A stretch of 35,854 nt of DNA from the NCBI GenBank assembly GCA_021797795.1, contig JAJZZB010000018.1, forward strand, positions 1 to 35,854, in the 5' to 3' direction. This document shows positions 22,372 through 29,485 of the stretch, in pieces. The position numbers were made by a program, and so were the translations under genes. Numbering within the stretch: the stretch's first letter is position 1; every line of letters begins with the position of its first letter. The DNA is from Actinomycetes bacterium. GTDB lineage: Bacteria > Actinomycetota > Acidimicrobiia > Acidimicrobiales > Bog-793. The notes under the pieces are model-generated. The model did no database searches. It was not told where the DNA came from and was given only the letters and a program-made list of their open reading frames with translations.

Positions 22372-25227
22372 GTGGTGCCGTGTCGGATGCGGTTCGATAG
22401 CGCTCGGCCTACCGGCGTCGGGCAGTCGGGCGGGCCGTTTGTTGGGCGCTCGGCGGAGCTGCGGGAACTGAGCGCGCTCGCCTCCAGGGCGGCCGGCGGG
22501 GGTCCCGCCGGAGCCGTGGTCGTCGGGACCCCCGGATTGGGCAAGTCACGGCTGCTCGCTGAAGTGGCCCGAACGCTGGAGTGGCCCCACCTGAGAGTGC
22601 AGGGCTACCAGAATGCCCGCGACATCGCCCTTGGCGCGGCGGGAGGACTGCTGCGCGAGTTGAGCCGCGTCCCCGGGGCGGGCGAGCGGCTCGACGCGCT
22701 TCTGGTCGGTGAGGCAGGAAGGCCCATGGCCCCCGAGTTCGTGCGCCTGTTCGAGATGGCGTTCCGGTGCGTGCTGGAGGCGGGACCGCTCGGCATCGTC
22801 GCCGACGACTTGCAGTGGAGTGACCGCGAGACGCTCTCGCTACTGCACTATCTGGTCGTGGCGGCCAACAGCGCGCGGGCGCCTTTGTTCGTGCTGTGCG
22901 CCAGCCGACCTGAGCGAGGGTCGACGTCGTTCGCCGCTCAGTGCGCCGAGGCCTTTTCGACCGAGCGCTTCACACAGATCGAGCTTGGGCCGCTCGACGA
23001 GCCCGACGGAGTCGAGCTGCTGAGCACGCTGGCGCCCGGCCTCGGCTTGAGCGGGGCCACCGAGCTGTGGCACCGGGCGTCGGGGTCGCCGTTCTGGATG
23101 ACCGCGCTCGCCGCTGACCACGCGTCCGGCGACGACACTCGCCGCTCGCTGCAACACGTCATCCGGACACGCTGCGCCAACCTCGGCACGGACCCGGCAG
23201 CCATGTTCACGCTCTTGCTGGTGGCAGCCCAACCGCTCAGCATGGACGGGATCGGCGAGCTGCTGGGGTGGCCGGACGACCGGGTGAGAGGCGCGGCTGT
23301 GGAGCTCGTCAACCGGGCCCTCGTGCTTCAGGACGGTGCGACGGTCTCGATCGCTCACGACCTGATCCGCGAGACGGCTTCCCTGGAGCTCGCCGAGGAC
23401 GCCAGGAGGCGAATGCACGGCCGCTTGGCTCGGTGGCTCGAAGCCTCGGCGGGCGAGAACGTCCGTCAGCTGTCGCGCGCCCTCGAGCACCGCGTGGCCT
23501 CGGGATTCGACGGAAACGATCTCGCCCTTCGGATCGCCCGTTCACCCCAGCGGCGGCTGGTCGGCAACGAGGGGCTGATGATGCTCGGCCAGATCGCCGA
23601 CGCGGCCGGTGGTGCCCAAGGACAGGCCCTACGACAGCAGGTGGCCGCCCTGGCTTTCGAGATCGGAGACTGGGCGACGGCACTGGAGAGGTGGTCCGTG
23701 CTCGCCGACCGTGCGGCCTCCAGCGCCGAACGTGCTGGTGCGGCGCTGGCGGCAGCAGGGTCAGCTTTCAAGCTCGGGCGGTCTTTCGAAGTGCACGCGT
23801 ATGCGGGCACCGTCCGAGACCTGGCCGCCGGCGACCCGGTACTGTCGATCGAGGCGGACTGTATGGACGCGCAGTCACTGCTGTGGCTGGAAGGTCTGGC
23901 GGGAGAGGCCCAGCCGCTCGTCGAGCACGCTATGGCGGTTGCGAGGATGCTGGTCGAAGGGGCGGGAGGAACGGCGGCTCTGGGGGACCGCGAGTCCGCC
24001 GCCTACGTCAGAGCTGTTCGCGTCAACCTCGACGCGGCGATACGTCGGGCGGATGCCGGCACGGTGCGCCAGTGTGCGGAGTTGATCCAGCGGGCAGCTC
24101 GAGACCCTGCCGAGGTTCTAGCAGCGGCTTCTGATGGCGTCTTCTCGATGCTGCAGTTCGAGGGGCTGCCGCGTTCCGCCGAGCCGCGGGCCAAACGGGC
24201 GCTGGAGGAATCGCGCCGGCTGACCATGCCCGGCCTCGAGGTGGAAGCCATCCACTGGGTGGGTTGGATCGCCCACCACCTCGGCCACCTCGACGAGGCG
24301 GCGGACCTTCTGCGCCAGACGGTAGCGCTAGCCGAGCGGATTGGCGCCCCCCGCCGCTTCACGATCCCGCAGCTGAGGGCGGTGCTGCACTCGATTGAAG
24401 CCAGCCGAACGGACTTCCTGTCGAACGTCAAGGCCATCGAGGGTCTGATCGCGGCCGAGAAGGACGCCCACTTTCGCCTCGTCATCCGAACTCTCCACAT
24501 CGGGCTGGTCGGGCGCTTCTCGCCCCCGGGCGCTAGCGAGCTCGACTCGCTGAGGGACGCCATATCAGAGGACGCAGCGGTGGCTGGCTGCGGCAGGTGC
24601 CTTTGGGAATCGACTCTCCAGGCAGCGGAAGCCTCGGCGCGGATCGGTTCGCTGGCGGCCGCACAGGATGCGGTCGGCCGCTGGGACGCCACCCACCCCG
24701 ATCCGCGCCCGGGGGGGCCGACCGCCCGGCGCGCCTACGTCGAGGCCCTACTCACCGCCCGGCGGGATCCGGGCGCAAGCGCCAGCCACTTCGCCGAGGC
24801 CGCCCACGCCGCCGAGTCGGTCGGATACAGGCTCATGCGGCTGTGGATCGATCTCGACGCCGCCGCTGCCGTCGCCCACCTCGACCGGACAGCCGCCGTC
24901 CGAGCCTTCGAGCAGGCGGCCTGCGAATCGCAGGGGATGGGGGCCCGGAGCGAGCTTCAGTTGGCCGAGGCCCGACTACGTGGCCTCGGAGTCCACACGT
25001 GGCGGAGAGGCCCGACCACCTCGCCGGCCACGCTCAGCCAGCGCGAACGCGACATCGCCGAAGCGGTGGGCAGGGGGGCGACCAACCCGGAGATCGCCGC
25101 CTCGCTGTTTCTGTCCCGCAAGACTGTCGAGCGCCACGTCTCACACATCCTGGCCAAGCTCTGCGTCCGCAATCGCGCCGAACTGGCCGCCCTGCTGGCC
25201 CACAACGATGAGGGAGCTGCCCGATGA
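22372..25227 (+). CDS. Large ATP-binding LuxR-family (LAL) transcriptional regulator
   Basis: A 951-aa regulator. Residues 22-200 form an AAA/NTPase module: FVGRSAELREL is the usual entry motif, Walker A is G51-TPGLGKS-58, and Walker B is LGIVADDLQWSD near residue 145. A long alpha-helical, TPR-like middle follows (about 380-860). The C-terminal helix-turn-helix at about 885-945 (LSQRERDIAEAVGRGATNPE, LFLSRKTVERHVSHILAKL) is the LuxR/GerE DNA-binding domain. LAL regulators integrate a nucleotide and often a ligand signal to activate nearby genes. Start GTG 22372 or ATG 22387 cannot be separated. It is the largest gene of the island and is followed 34 bases later by two tiny genes it may control. 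Confidence 0.92.
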   Translation: MVPCRMRFDSARPTGVGQSGGPFVGRSAELRELSALASRAAGGGPAGAVVVGTPGLGKSRLLAEVARTLEWPHLRVQGYQNARDIALGAAGGLLRELSRVPGAGERLDALLVGEAGRPMAPEFVRLFEMAFRCVLEAGPLGIVADDLQWSDRETLSLLHYLVVAANSARAPLFVLCASRPERGSTSFAAQCAEAFSTERFTQIELGPLDEPDGVELLSTLAPGLGLSGATELWHRASGSPFWMTALAADHASGDDTRRSLQHVIRTRCANLGTDPAAMFTLLLVAAQPLSMDGIGELLGWPDDRVRGAAVELVNRALVLQDGATVSIAHDLIRETASLELAEDARRRMHGRLARWLEASAGENVRQLSRALEHRVASGFDGNDLALRIARSPQRRLVGNEGLMMLGQIADAAGGAQGQALRQQVAALAFEIGDWATALERWSVLADRAASSAERAGAALAAAGSAFKLGRSFEVHAYAGTVRDLAAGDPVLSIEADCMDAQSLLWLEGLAGEAQPLVEHAMAVARMLVEGAGGTAALGDRESAAYVRAVRVNLDAAIRRADAGTVRQCAELIQRAARDPAEVLAAASDGVFSMLQFEGLPRSAEPRAKRALEESRRLTMPGLEVEAIHWVGWIAHHLGHLDEAADLLRQTVALAERIGAPRRFTIPQLRAVLHSIEASRTDFLSNVKAIEGLIAAEKDAHFRLVIRTLHIGLVGRFSPPGASELDSLRDAISEDAAVAGCGRCLWESTLQAAEASARIGSLAAAQDAVGRWDATHPDPRPGGPTARRAYVEALLTARRDPGASASHFAEAAHAAESVGYRLMRLWIDLDAAAAVAHLDRTAAVRAFEQAACESQGMGARSELQLAEARLRGLGVHTWRRGPTTSPATLSQRERDIAEAVGRGATNPEIAASLFLSRKTVERHVSHILAKLCVRNRAELAALLAHNDEGAAR

Positions 25228-25261
25228 TCCCCTCCGACCGGGCTCTTAGGGTCAGCTCTCG

Positions 25262-25540
25262 ATGGGACAGCTGGTACTGCTGGTGCCGACAGATCGGACC
25301 GACGTGCCGATCGGCTCGACGGCCATCGAGGCGCTCGCACGCCTCGGCGTAACGAGCGTCTCACTGGCGGCCGACTGTCACACCACAGCCATCATCCTTG
25401 AAGGCTGGGCGTTCGATCCCGCCCGGTCCGGGGCCGCCATCTTGGCTCTCGGCGGCTCCCCCGAGGAAACCCGAACGCTGCAGTCGATCGCACACATGGC
25501 GGTCTCGGCCGCCGCAAGCCAAGGAGGAACCCTTCCATGA
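25262..25540 (+). CDS. Small conserved-looking protein downstream of LAL regulator, unknown function
   Basis: A 92-aa protein with hydrophobic N-terminal strand QLVLLVPTD, helix STAIEALARLGV, strand SVSLAADCHTTAIILEGWAF and a C-terminal helix TRTLQSIAHMAVSAA. The composition suggests a small alpha/beta fold without membrane anchor. The pattern LEGWAFDPARS looks like a conserved block, but I cannot name the family. Only weak Shine-Dalgarno-like sequence precedes ATG 25262, which follows the regulator by 34 bases, so it is probably co-transcribed. Its TGA overlaps the ATG of the next gene by 4 nt (ATGA). Confidence 0.68.
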   Translation: MGQLVLLVPTDRTDVPIGSTAIEALARLGVTSVSLAADCHTTAIILEGWAFDPARSGAAILALGGSPEETRTLQSIAHMAVSAAASQGGTLP

Positions 25541-25803
25541 ACCCGAACAAGGCTCTACTGGCCGCAATCCCCGCGCTCACTCTCGCCGGAGCCTCGCTTC
25601 TCGGCGTCGGCACCGCGGCCGCGGCTCCCGGCCCCACCCCCAACCAGCTGACCGGTGCCGCCAACATGGTCAACATTCACGCCCTTTCCGGCATGATGAA
25701 CGCCATGACGATCAACAACCCCAATGGCGATGCCGGCATGTGGTGCGCCGTCTACGTCACCAACGGAGTGGTCTCCCCAGGGACCTGCAAGCTCAAGCCC
25801 TGA
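25537..25803 (+). CDS. Secreted 88-aa protein with two cysteines, unknown function
   Basis: ATG 25537 is embedded in the stop region of the preceding gene and has AAGGAGG (about 25520-25526) at good distance. Residues 1-29 are a clear signal peptide (MNPNKALLA, hydrophobic core, GTAAAAPG), cleaved probably after the AAAA run. The mature part of about 59 residues has NMVNIHALSGMMNAMTINN, then MWCAVYVTNGV and GTCKLKP. The two cysteines could form one disulfide. No toxin, bacteriocin or enzyme motif is recognised. The strict overlap with the upstream small gene and the LAL regulator before it suggest a regulated secreted product. Confidence 0.75.
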   Translation: MNPNKALLAAIPALTLAGASLLGVGTAAAAPGPTPNQLTGAANMVNIHALSGMMNAMTINNPNGDAGMWCAVYVTNGVVSPGTCKLKP

Positions 25804-25843
25804 GCTTCCTGTCCATTCGGGTTACGCGTCATGCCGCTCGAGA

Positions 25844-25858
25844 CCGAAGGCTCTTCGG
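25844..25858 (+). terminator. Short hairpin after the island operon
   Basis: CCGAAG-GCT-CTTCGG is a perfect 6-bp stem with a 3-nt loop, 41 bases after the stop of the secreted protein, followed by a C/G-rich run rather than Ts. It may end the LAL-small gene transcript. Evidence is folding and position only. Confidence 0.35.
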
Positions 25859-25985
25859 GTTCCCCCGTGGGGAGGGGCTGAGTACCGGATGACCTCGTAG
25901 GTCGACGCGGGGATCCACCACTTCGGGTCCGTGACCTCCGAGTCTTGCAGGCGACAAAGCCAGCGAGACCGGGGGCCACGGACAG

Positions 25986-26305
25986 ATGGGCTGCAGTGGC
26001 GATGCGTGCGCACCGTTGGGCGTGGACGGCTTCGTCGGGCTCGCCACGACCGAGGAGAACGGCGAGTGGTACGTGCTCGTCGGGGCGACCCGACGAGCAG
26101 GGGGGTGCCCGAGTTGCGCAGTGATCGCACCGGCCAGGGGCGAAGCGTCGTCCAGGTGCCGGACCCTCCGATCTCCGGGTGCCCTGTGCGCCTCGTGCGG
26201 AAGCGGTGCCGGTGGCCCTGCCGGCACGCCGACTACGAGTGCCGGAGCTTCACCGAGGAGAGCGAGCTCATCGAGGGATCGCTCACGAGGAGCCAGCAAC
26301 GGTGA
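25986..26305 (+). mobile_element. ISL3-family transposase remnant (N-terminal part, frameshifted)
   Basis: Frame 1 (from 25986) reads LGVDGFVGLATTEENGEWYV, VGATRRAGGCPSCAVIAPA, the typical N-terminus of ISL3 transposases including the first zinc-finger pair C-P-S-C. A shift near 26140-26160 moves to a second frame that continues VQVPDPPISGCPVRLVRKRC, PCRHADYECRSFTEESELIE and ends at TGA 26303-26305. The matching family pattern is the DLPI-GRPVRLV strand pair and RSFTE box. The catalytic DDE domain is entirely absent and I see no terminal inverted repeats. It is a dead fragment near the right end of the island. Confidence 0.8.
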
Positions 26306-26674
26306 TCTGCCGACGCGTTTGGTGCTCAGTAGGCCGATGTCATCGCTCTTCGGGCAGACGCCGAGGTCCGTGGCTGGGAGGGCGGAGCAGGCCTTCGCGC
26401 CCGAGTCGCGTCCGACCCCGGAGCACCTTCGCCGGGTTGAGATGGGACAACGAGGCGGCGGAAGGGAACGACATCACCTCGAAGGCCGGTTGATCGCCGA
26501 GGACCTCGCGAACTTCGGGAACTTCCGCAGCCGTGCCCTCTCTAGGCCGGGCGACTCAACTTCAGGGTTCTCGACTCGACTGTGGCCAGATGCCGAGGAG
26601 GAGGGCTCACCCCGCGAGAACCGGAGGAGCACTGATCCCTCGAGCACGCCCTCCCGATGTCTTGCGACATCACA
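26306..26674. other. 369-bp stretch between ISL3 remnant and tRNA-Gly, no recognisable gene
   Basis: No frame gives a family I recognise. Several long frames exist on both strands, but they are composition shadows and lack ribosome binding sites. Short runs such as WDNEAAEGNDITSKAG (about 26440-26490, plus) could be remnants. The right end of the island lies in or just beyond this stretch. Confidence 0.35.
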
Positions 26675-26721
26675 CTCGAGCGGACGACGGGACTCGAACC
26701 CGCGACCCTCACCTTGGCAAG
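26675..26721 (-). repeat. Right copy of the tRNA-Gly 3'-half repeat (attachment-site candidate)
   Basis: This is the 3' half of the intact tRNA-Gly plus 4 bases of 3' flank. It aligns gap-free with 20454-20500, 42 of 47 identical, and both copies are in the same orientation. The match ends at the 3' side of the anticodon stem, a frequent crossover limit for tRNA-targeting integrases. Confidence 0.8.
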
Positions 26722-26751
26722 GTGATGCTCTACCAACTGAGCCACGTCCGC
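26679..26751 (-). tRNA. tRNA-Gly (anticodon GCC)
   Basis: A 73-nt cloverleaf reads on the minus strand. Acceptor arms GCGGACG and CGTCCGC pair at all seven positions. The D arm is GCTC...GAGC with AGTTGGTA in the loop. The anticodon stem TCACC/GGTGA encloses TTGCCAA, anticodon GCC. The T arm GCGGG/CCCGT holds TTCGAGT. The discriminator base is T, and CCA is not encoded. A good promoter lies just upstream at 26763-26790. Confidence 0.96.
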
Positions 26752-26762
26752 GTGAGAGGCCC

Positions 26763-26790
26763 ATCGTAGCAATACCGCCGGCGGCGGCAA
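26763..26790 (-). promoter_or_regulatory. Vegetative promoter of tRNA-Gly
   Basis: On the minus strand TTGCCG (26790-26785) and TACGAT (26768-26763) are separated by 16 bp, matching the actinobacterial housekeeping pattern TTGNCN / TANNNT. The predicted transcript start falls about 5 bases before the mature tRNA 5' end at 26751. Confidence 0.6.
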
Positions 26791-26831
26791 GCGTCACGGC
26801 ACGTGGGATCCGCCCCGGCTGGCTCGACGGC

Positions 26832-28034
26832 TCACATGGCCGAGCGGGTCGGCAGGATCGTGCCGACCACCTCGCCGAAGCCGATGCGGACCCCGTCCTC
26901 GCCAGGTGCGGTGGCGGAGATCCGCACGGTGTCGCCGTCCTCGAGGAAGGCGCGCTCCGAGCCGTCGGCCAGGCGGACGGGTTCGCTGCCGTTCCAGGTG
27001 AGCTCGAGGAAGGAGCCCCATTCGCCCCGGGTCGACCCCGAGACGGTGCCGGAGGCGAACAGGTCCCCCGTGCGAACAGAGGCGCCGTTGACCGTCATGT
27101 GAGCCAGCTGCTGGGCGGCGGTCCAGTACATCTCCCGGAAGGCGGGGCGGGACACGACCGTCCCGTTCCACTCGATCTCGATGGCGAGGTCGAGCCCCCA
27201 GTCCTCGACGCAACGGAGATACTCGAGCGGCTCGGGCACCTGGCGGGGAGTGGGGATCCGGGCATGTTCGAGCGCGGCGAGGGGCACCACCCAGGGCGAG
27301 ACCGAGGTGGCGAAGGACTTCCCGAGGAACGGCCCGAGTGGGGCGTACTCCCACGCCTGGATATCCCTGGCAGACCAGTCGTTCACGAGCACGAACCCGA
27401 AGGCATGCTCGGCAAAGGCGCTCGTCGGCACGGGCCGACCGAGCGCAGAGGGCACGCCGACGACCACGCCGACTTCCGCCTCGATGTCGAGCCGGACCGA
27501 GGGGCCGAAACTGGGCGCCGGCTCGGACGCCCCCTTTCGCTGGCCCTCGGGGCGGACGACCGGCGTACCGGAGGCGACAACCGTGCCCGAGCGTCCGTGG
27601 TAACCGATCGGCAGGTGCTTCCAATTCGGGGTGAGGGGCTCCCCGCCGGGACGGAGGATGCGCCCGACGTTGCTCGCGTGCTGTTCGGAGGCGTAGAAGT
27701 CGACGTAATCGGCCACCTCGAAGGGAAGATGGAGCTCGACCGCGGCCCGGGGGACGAGGTGTCGCTCGACCTCGTCGCGGTGCGCCTCGTCGGTGAGCAA
27801 CTCGACGAGCCGTTGGCGGACCTTCCCCCACGCGACAGGGCCCCTCGCCATGAAGCTGTTGAGAGACGGGCGGTCGAAGACCTCGTCACCGGTGGCCGCC
27901 GCCAAGTCGAGGACCTGCTCGCCGATGGCAACGCCGACCCGGGGGCCACGGCCGGCCCCCGAGAAGACGCCGTAGGGAAGGTTCTGGACCGGGAAGTGCG
28001 AGCCGTCCTCGACGGGGACCCAGCTCCTCCTCAT
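26832..28034 (-). CDS. Fumarylacetoacetase
   Basis: A 400-aa enzyme that hydrolyses 4-fumarylacetoacetate to fumarate and acetoacetate, the last step of tyrosine/homogentisate breakdown. The N-terminal SH3-like domain (FPVQNLPYGVFS) and C-terminal beta-roll are both present. Metal and active-site residues are in YVDFYASEQHASN (D and catalytic H), LDIEAEVGVVV (two E ligands), LVNDWSARDIQAWEY (D ligand) and LGKSFATSVSPWV (K). Length fits the family (about 420). The start ATG overlaps the stop of the upstream gene by 4 nt, so the two are one operon. Homogentisate dioxygenase is not in the window. Confidence 0.95.
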   Translation of the reverse strand: MRRSWVPVEDGSHFPVQNLPYGVFSGAGRGPRVGVAIGEQVLDLAAATGDEVFDRPSLNSFMARGPVAWGKVRQRLVELLTDEAHRDEVERHLVPRAAVELHLPFEVADYVDFYASEQHASNVGRILRPGGEPLTPNWKHLPIGYHGRSGTVVASGTPVVRPEGQRKGASEPAPSFGPSVRLDIEAEVGVVVGVPSALGRPVPTSAFAEHAFGFVLVNDWSARDIQAWEYAPLGPFLGKSFATSVSPWVVPLAALEHARIPTPRQVPEPLEYLRCVEDWGLDLAIEIEWNGTVVSRPAFREMYWTAAQQLAHMTVNGASVRTGDLFASGTVSGSTRGEWGSFLELTWNGSEPVRLADGSERAFLEDGDTVRISATAPGEDGVRIGFGEVVGTILPTRSAM

Positions 28035-28882
28035 CGCGACGAGCCCGGCTCTGCGCACGCGAGCAGACCGAGGCGAAGGAGGTCCTCGACCGGCTCTGAG
28101 GTCGAGCACGAGCCGTAGGAGACGAACAGGCGCCTGGCTCTGCCAGCGAGGCCGGGCGGGGTGGCGACGGCCTCGTCGGCGAGAGACGCCGCCTCCTCGT
28201 TCCCGAGGGCCGAGACCACCTCTTCCAAGCTGGCACCGGCGACTGCCCGAACGGCCGCCACGGCGAGGTTCACAAAGCCGTGGTGGCGGAAGCCGGTGGC
28301 CGGGTCCTCGTGTCGCACCGCGTGGTGGAGGCCGGCTGTCGCCTTGAAGGCGACGCCCCGCTCGCTGCACGCGTGCACGAACGCTCCGAGCTCCGGAGGG
28401 GTCGGGAAGAGCTCTGGGCGAAGGCCGCCGCAGCGGACCTTCACGTGCCGGCCGGCGGCGGTGACCTCCTCGACGCCTGGCCCCCACCCGCCGGTCGCGG
28501 GCAGCTCGACGAACAGGGGAAGGCCCTCCGGCACCTCGGGGAGGGACCCGGCGAGTGGGCCTTCGATCCCGACGAGCTCGAGACGGGGATCGCGATCGAC
28601 GGCGCCGCAGGCGGCTGCCACCTGTTCACTCGACAGCGGCGAGAAGATGAGGGACAGCTCGAGGTGGTCCTGCTCACCGAGCTCCCGCCTGAGCTCCTCG
28701 AGGCGGGCGGCGGGGCAGACGAACCGCCCACTCAACACGGGGCTCCCCGACCCGGCGTCCTCGAGGTGGCGGCGGAGCGCCGCCCCCATCGCCAGCTCTG
28801 CAGGCGGGAAGAGACCGGCGTCGTCGACTAGCCGCGAGAAGAGCGGCGGCACCGGGACCTCGTCGACGCGCTCGTGTGTCAT
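28031..28882 (-). CDS. Conserved protein co-operonic with fumarylacetoacetase, unknown function
   Basis: A 283-aa soluble protein. Conserved-looking blocks are LVDDAGLFPPAELAM, RHVKVRCGGL, ELGAFVHACSERGVAFKATAG, LHHAVRHEDPATGFRHHGFVN. The last two suggest an alpha/beta barrel with histidines around a pocket. I recall similar uncharacterised proteins in other actinobacteria but cannot name a domain. The 4-nt overlap with the fumarylacetoacetase gene suggests a role in aromatic or amino-acid catabolism, which is inference. Its 5' end overlaps, on the opposite strand, the start of the damaged uracil-DNA glycosylase gene. Confidence 0.8.
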   Translation of the reverse strand: MTHERVDEVPVPPLFSRLVDDAGLFPPAELAMGAALRRHLEDAGSGSPVLSGRFVCPAARLEELRRELGEQDHLELSLIFSPLSSEQVAAACGAVDRDPRLELVGIEGPLAGSLPEVPEGLPLFVELPATGGWGPGVEEVTAAGRHVKVRCGGLRPELFPTPPELGAFVHACSERGVAFKATAGLHHAVRHEDPATGFRHHGFVNLAVAAVRAVAGASLEEVVSALGNEEAASLADEAVATPPGLAGRARRLFVSYGSCSTSEPVEDLLRLGLLACAEPGSSR

Positions 28883-29457
28883 GGGCGCCTCGGACTCTAC
28901 CGCCGCGGGTACAACGAGACGGCGGAGCCGAGAAGCACCTCCCGGAGGAGTCGAACGACCTGGTCGCGCTCCGGCGGCCGAGCATGGATTGTCAGGGCTG
29001 CGGCCTGTGCCCCGAGGCCACCCAGACCGTCGTTCTTCGCGTCGGGCCGGGCGGCGGCCTTATCCACCGCGCTTTCGACGAGGCCGGAATCGACCGGAAC
29101 GAGCTCGTTGTGACCAACGCCGTCGAGCACTCGAAATGGGCGCCGTCAGGCAGCAGGCGCCTCCACAGGACGCCATCGGCCCGCGAGAGGGGGGCCTGCC
29201 GGCCGTGGTTGCTGTCCGAGATCCACGCCGTCGCCCCGGCCCTCATGGTCGGCCTCGGCGCCACGGCCTGCCAGTCGCTGCTCGGCTGCGGCTTCCGGCT
29301 GTCGCTCCACCGGCACAAGATCGTCAAGGAACCGGGCGGTCTCCCCGTCGTGGCGCCGATCCAGCCCTTCGCCGTCCTGCGCATGACCGGAGCGGAGCAG
29401 AGCCACGCCTTCGACGGCCTTGTCGAGGACCTCCCCATCGCCTCCGCCGCGGTGTGA
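28876..29457 (+). CDS. Uracil-DNA glycosylase-like protein lacking the catalytic motif (probable pseudogene)
   Basis: The frame is open from GTG 28876, giving 193 aa. Residues about 20-55 match the start of family 4/5 uracil-DNA glycosylases (AEKHLPEES, CQGCGLCPEATQTV), and the end matches too (DEAGIDRNELVVTNAVEHSKW, SARERGACRPWL, VGLGATACQSLLG). But between VLRVGPGG and LIHRAF about 25-30 residues are absent. They include motif A (GEQPGxxED), which activates the water. Motif B, normally HPSAVLR, reads QPFAVLRM, so the catalytic histidine is lost as well. The cysteines of the Fe-S cluster region partly remain. The gene has no clear promoter because its start lies inside the divergent neighbour. 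I expect no glycosylase activity. Confidence 0.8.
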   Translation: MSWAPRTLPPRVQRDGGAEKHLPEESNDLVALRRPSMDCQGCGLCPEATQTVVLRVGPGGGLIHRAFDEAGIDRNELVVTNAVEHSKWAPSGSRRLHRTPSARERGACRPWLLSEIHAVAPALMVGLGATACQSLLGCGFRLSLHRHKIVKEPGGLPVVAPIQPFAVLRMTGAEQSHAFDGLVEDLPIASAAV

Positions 29458-29460
29458 GGG

Positions 29461-29485
29461 GCCCGGCTCACTCCTCGCGCCGGGC
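29461..29485. terminator. Hairpin between convergent UDG-like and LigD polymerase genes
   Basis: GCCCGG (29461-29466) pairs with CCGGGC (29480-29485) across a 13-nt loop that contains the LigD stop codon. The site is placed for bidirectional termination. No T-run. Confidence 0.35.

Larger units (their letters stand above)
20454..26751. mobile_element. Candidate 6.3-kb genomic island bounded by tRNA-Gly and a copy of its 3' half
   Basis: The right border is the intact tRNA-Gly gene, whose 3' end points leftwards into the region. The left border is a 47-bp imperfect copy of the tRNA 3' half and its 3' flank (42 of 47 identical). That is the arrangement left by tyrosine-recombinase integration at a tRNA gene. 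Cargo: secreted beta-helix protein, LAL regulator, a pair of very small genes, ISL3 transposase remnant. No integrase, excisionase or conjugation gene is visible, so the element is no longer self-mobile or is moved in trans. The divergence of the repeats points to an old event. Exact borders are uncertain. Confidence 0.5.

Noticed and set aside
25986-28118. A 710-codon plus-strand frame starting in the ISL3 remnant
   Set aside because: Only the first 50 or so residues are transposase-like. The remainder crosses the tRNA gene and the antisense of fumarylacetoacetase.
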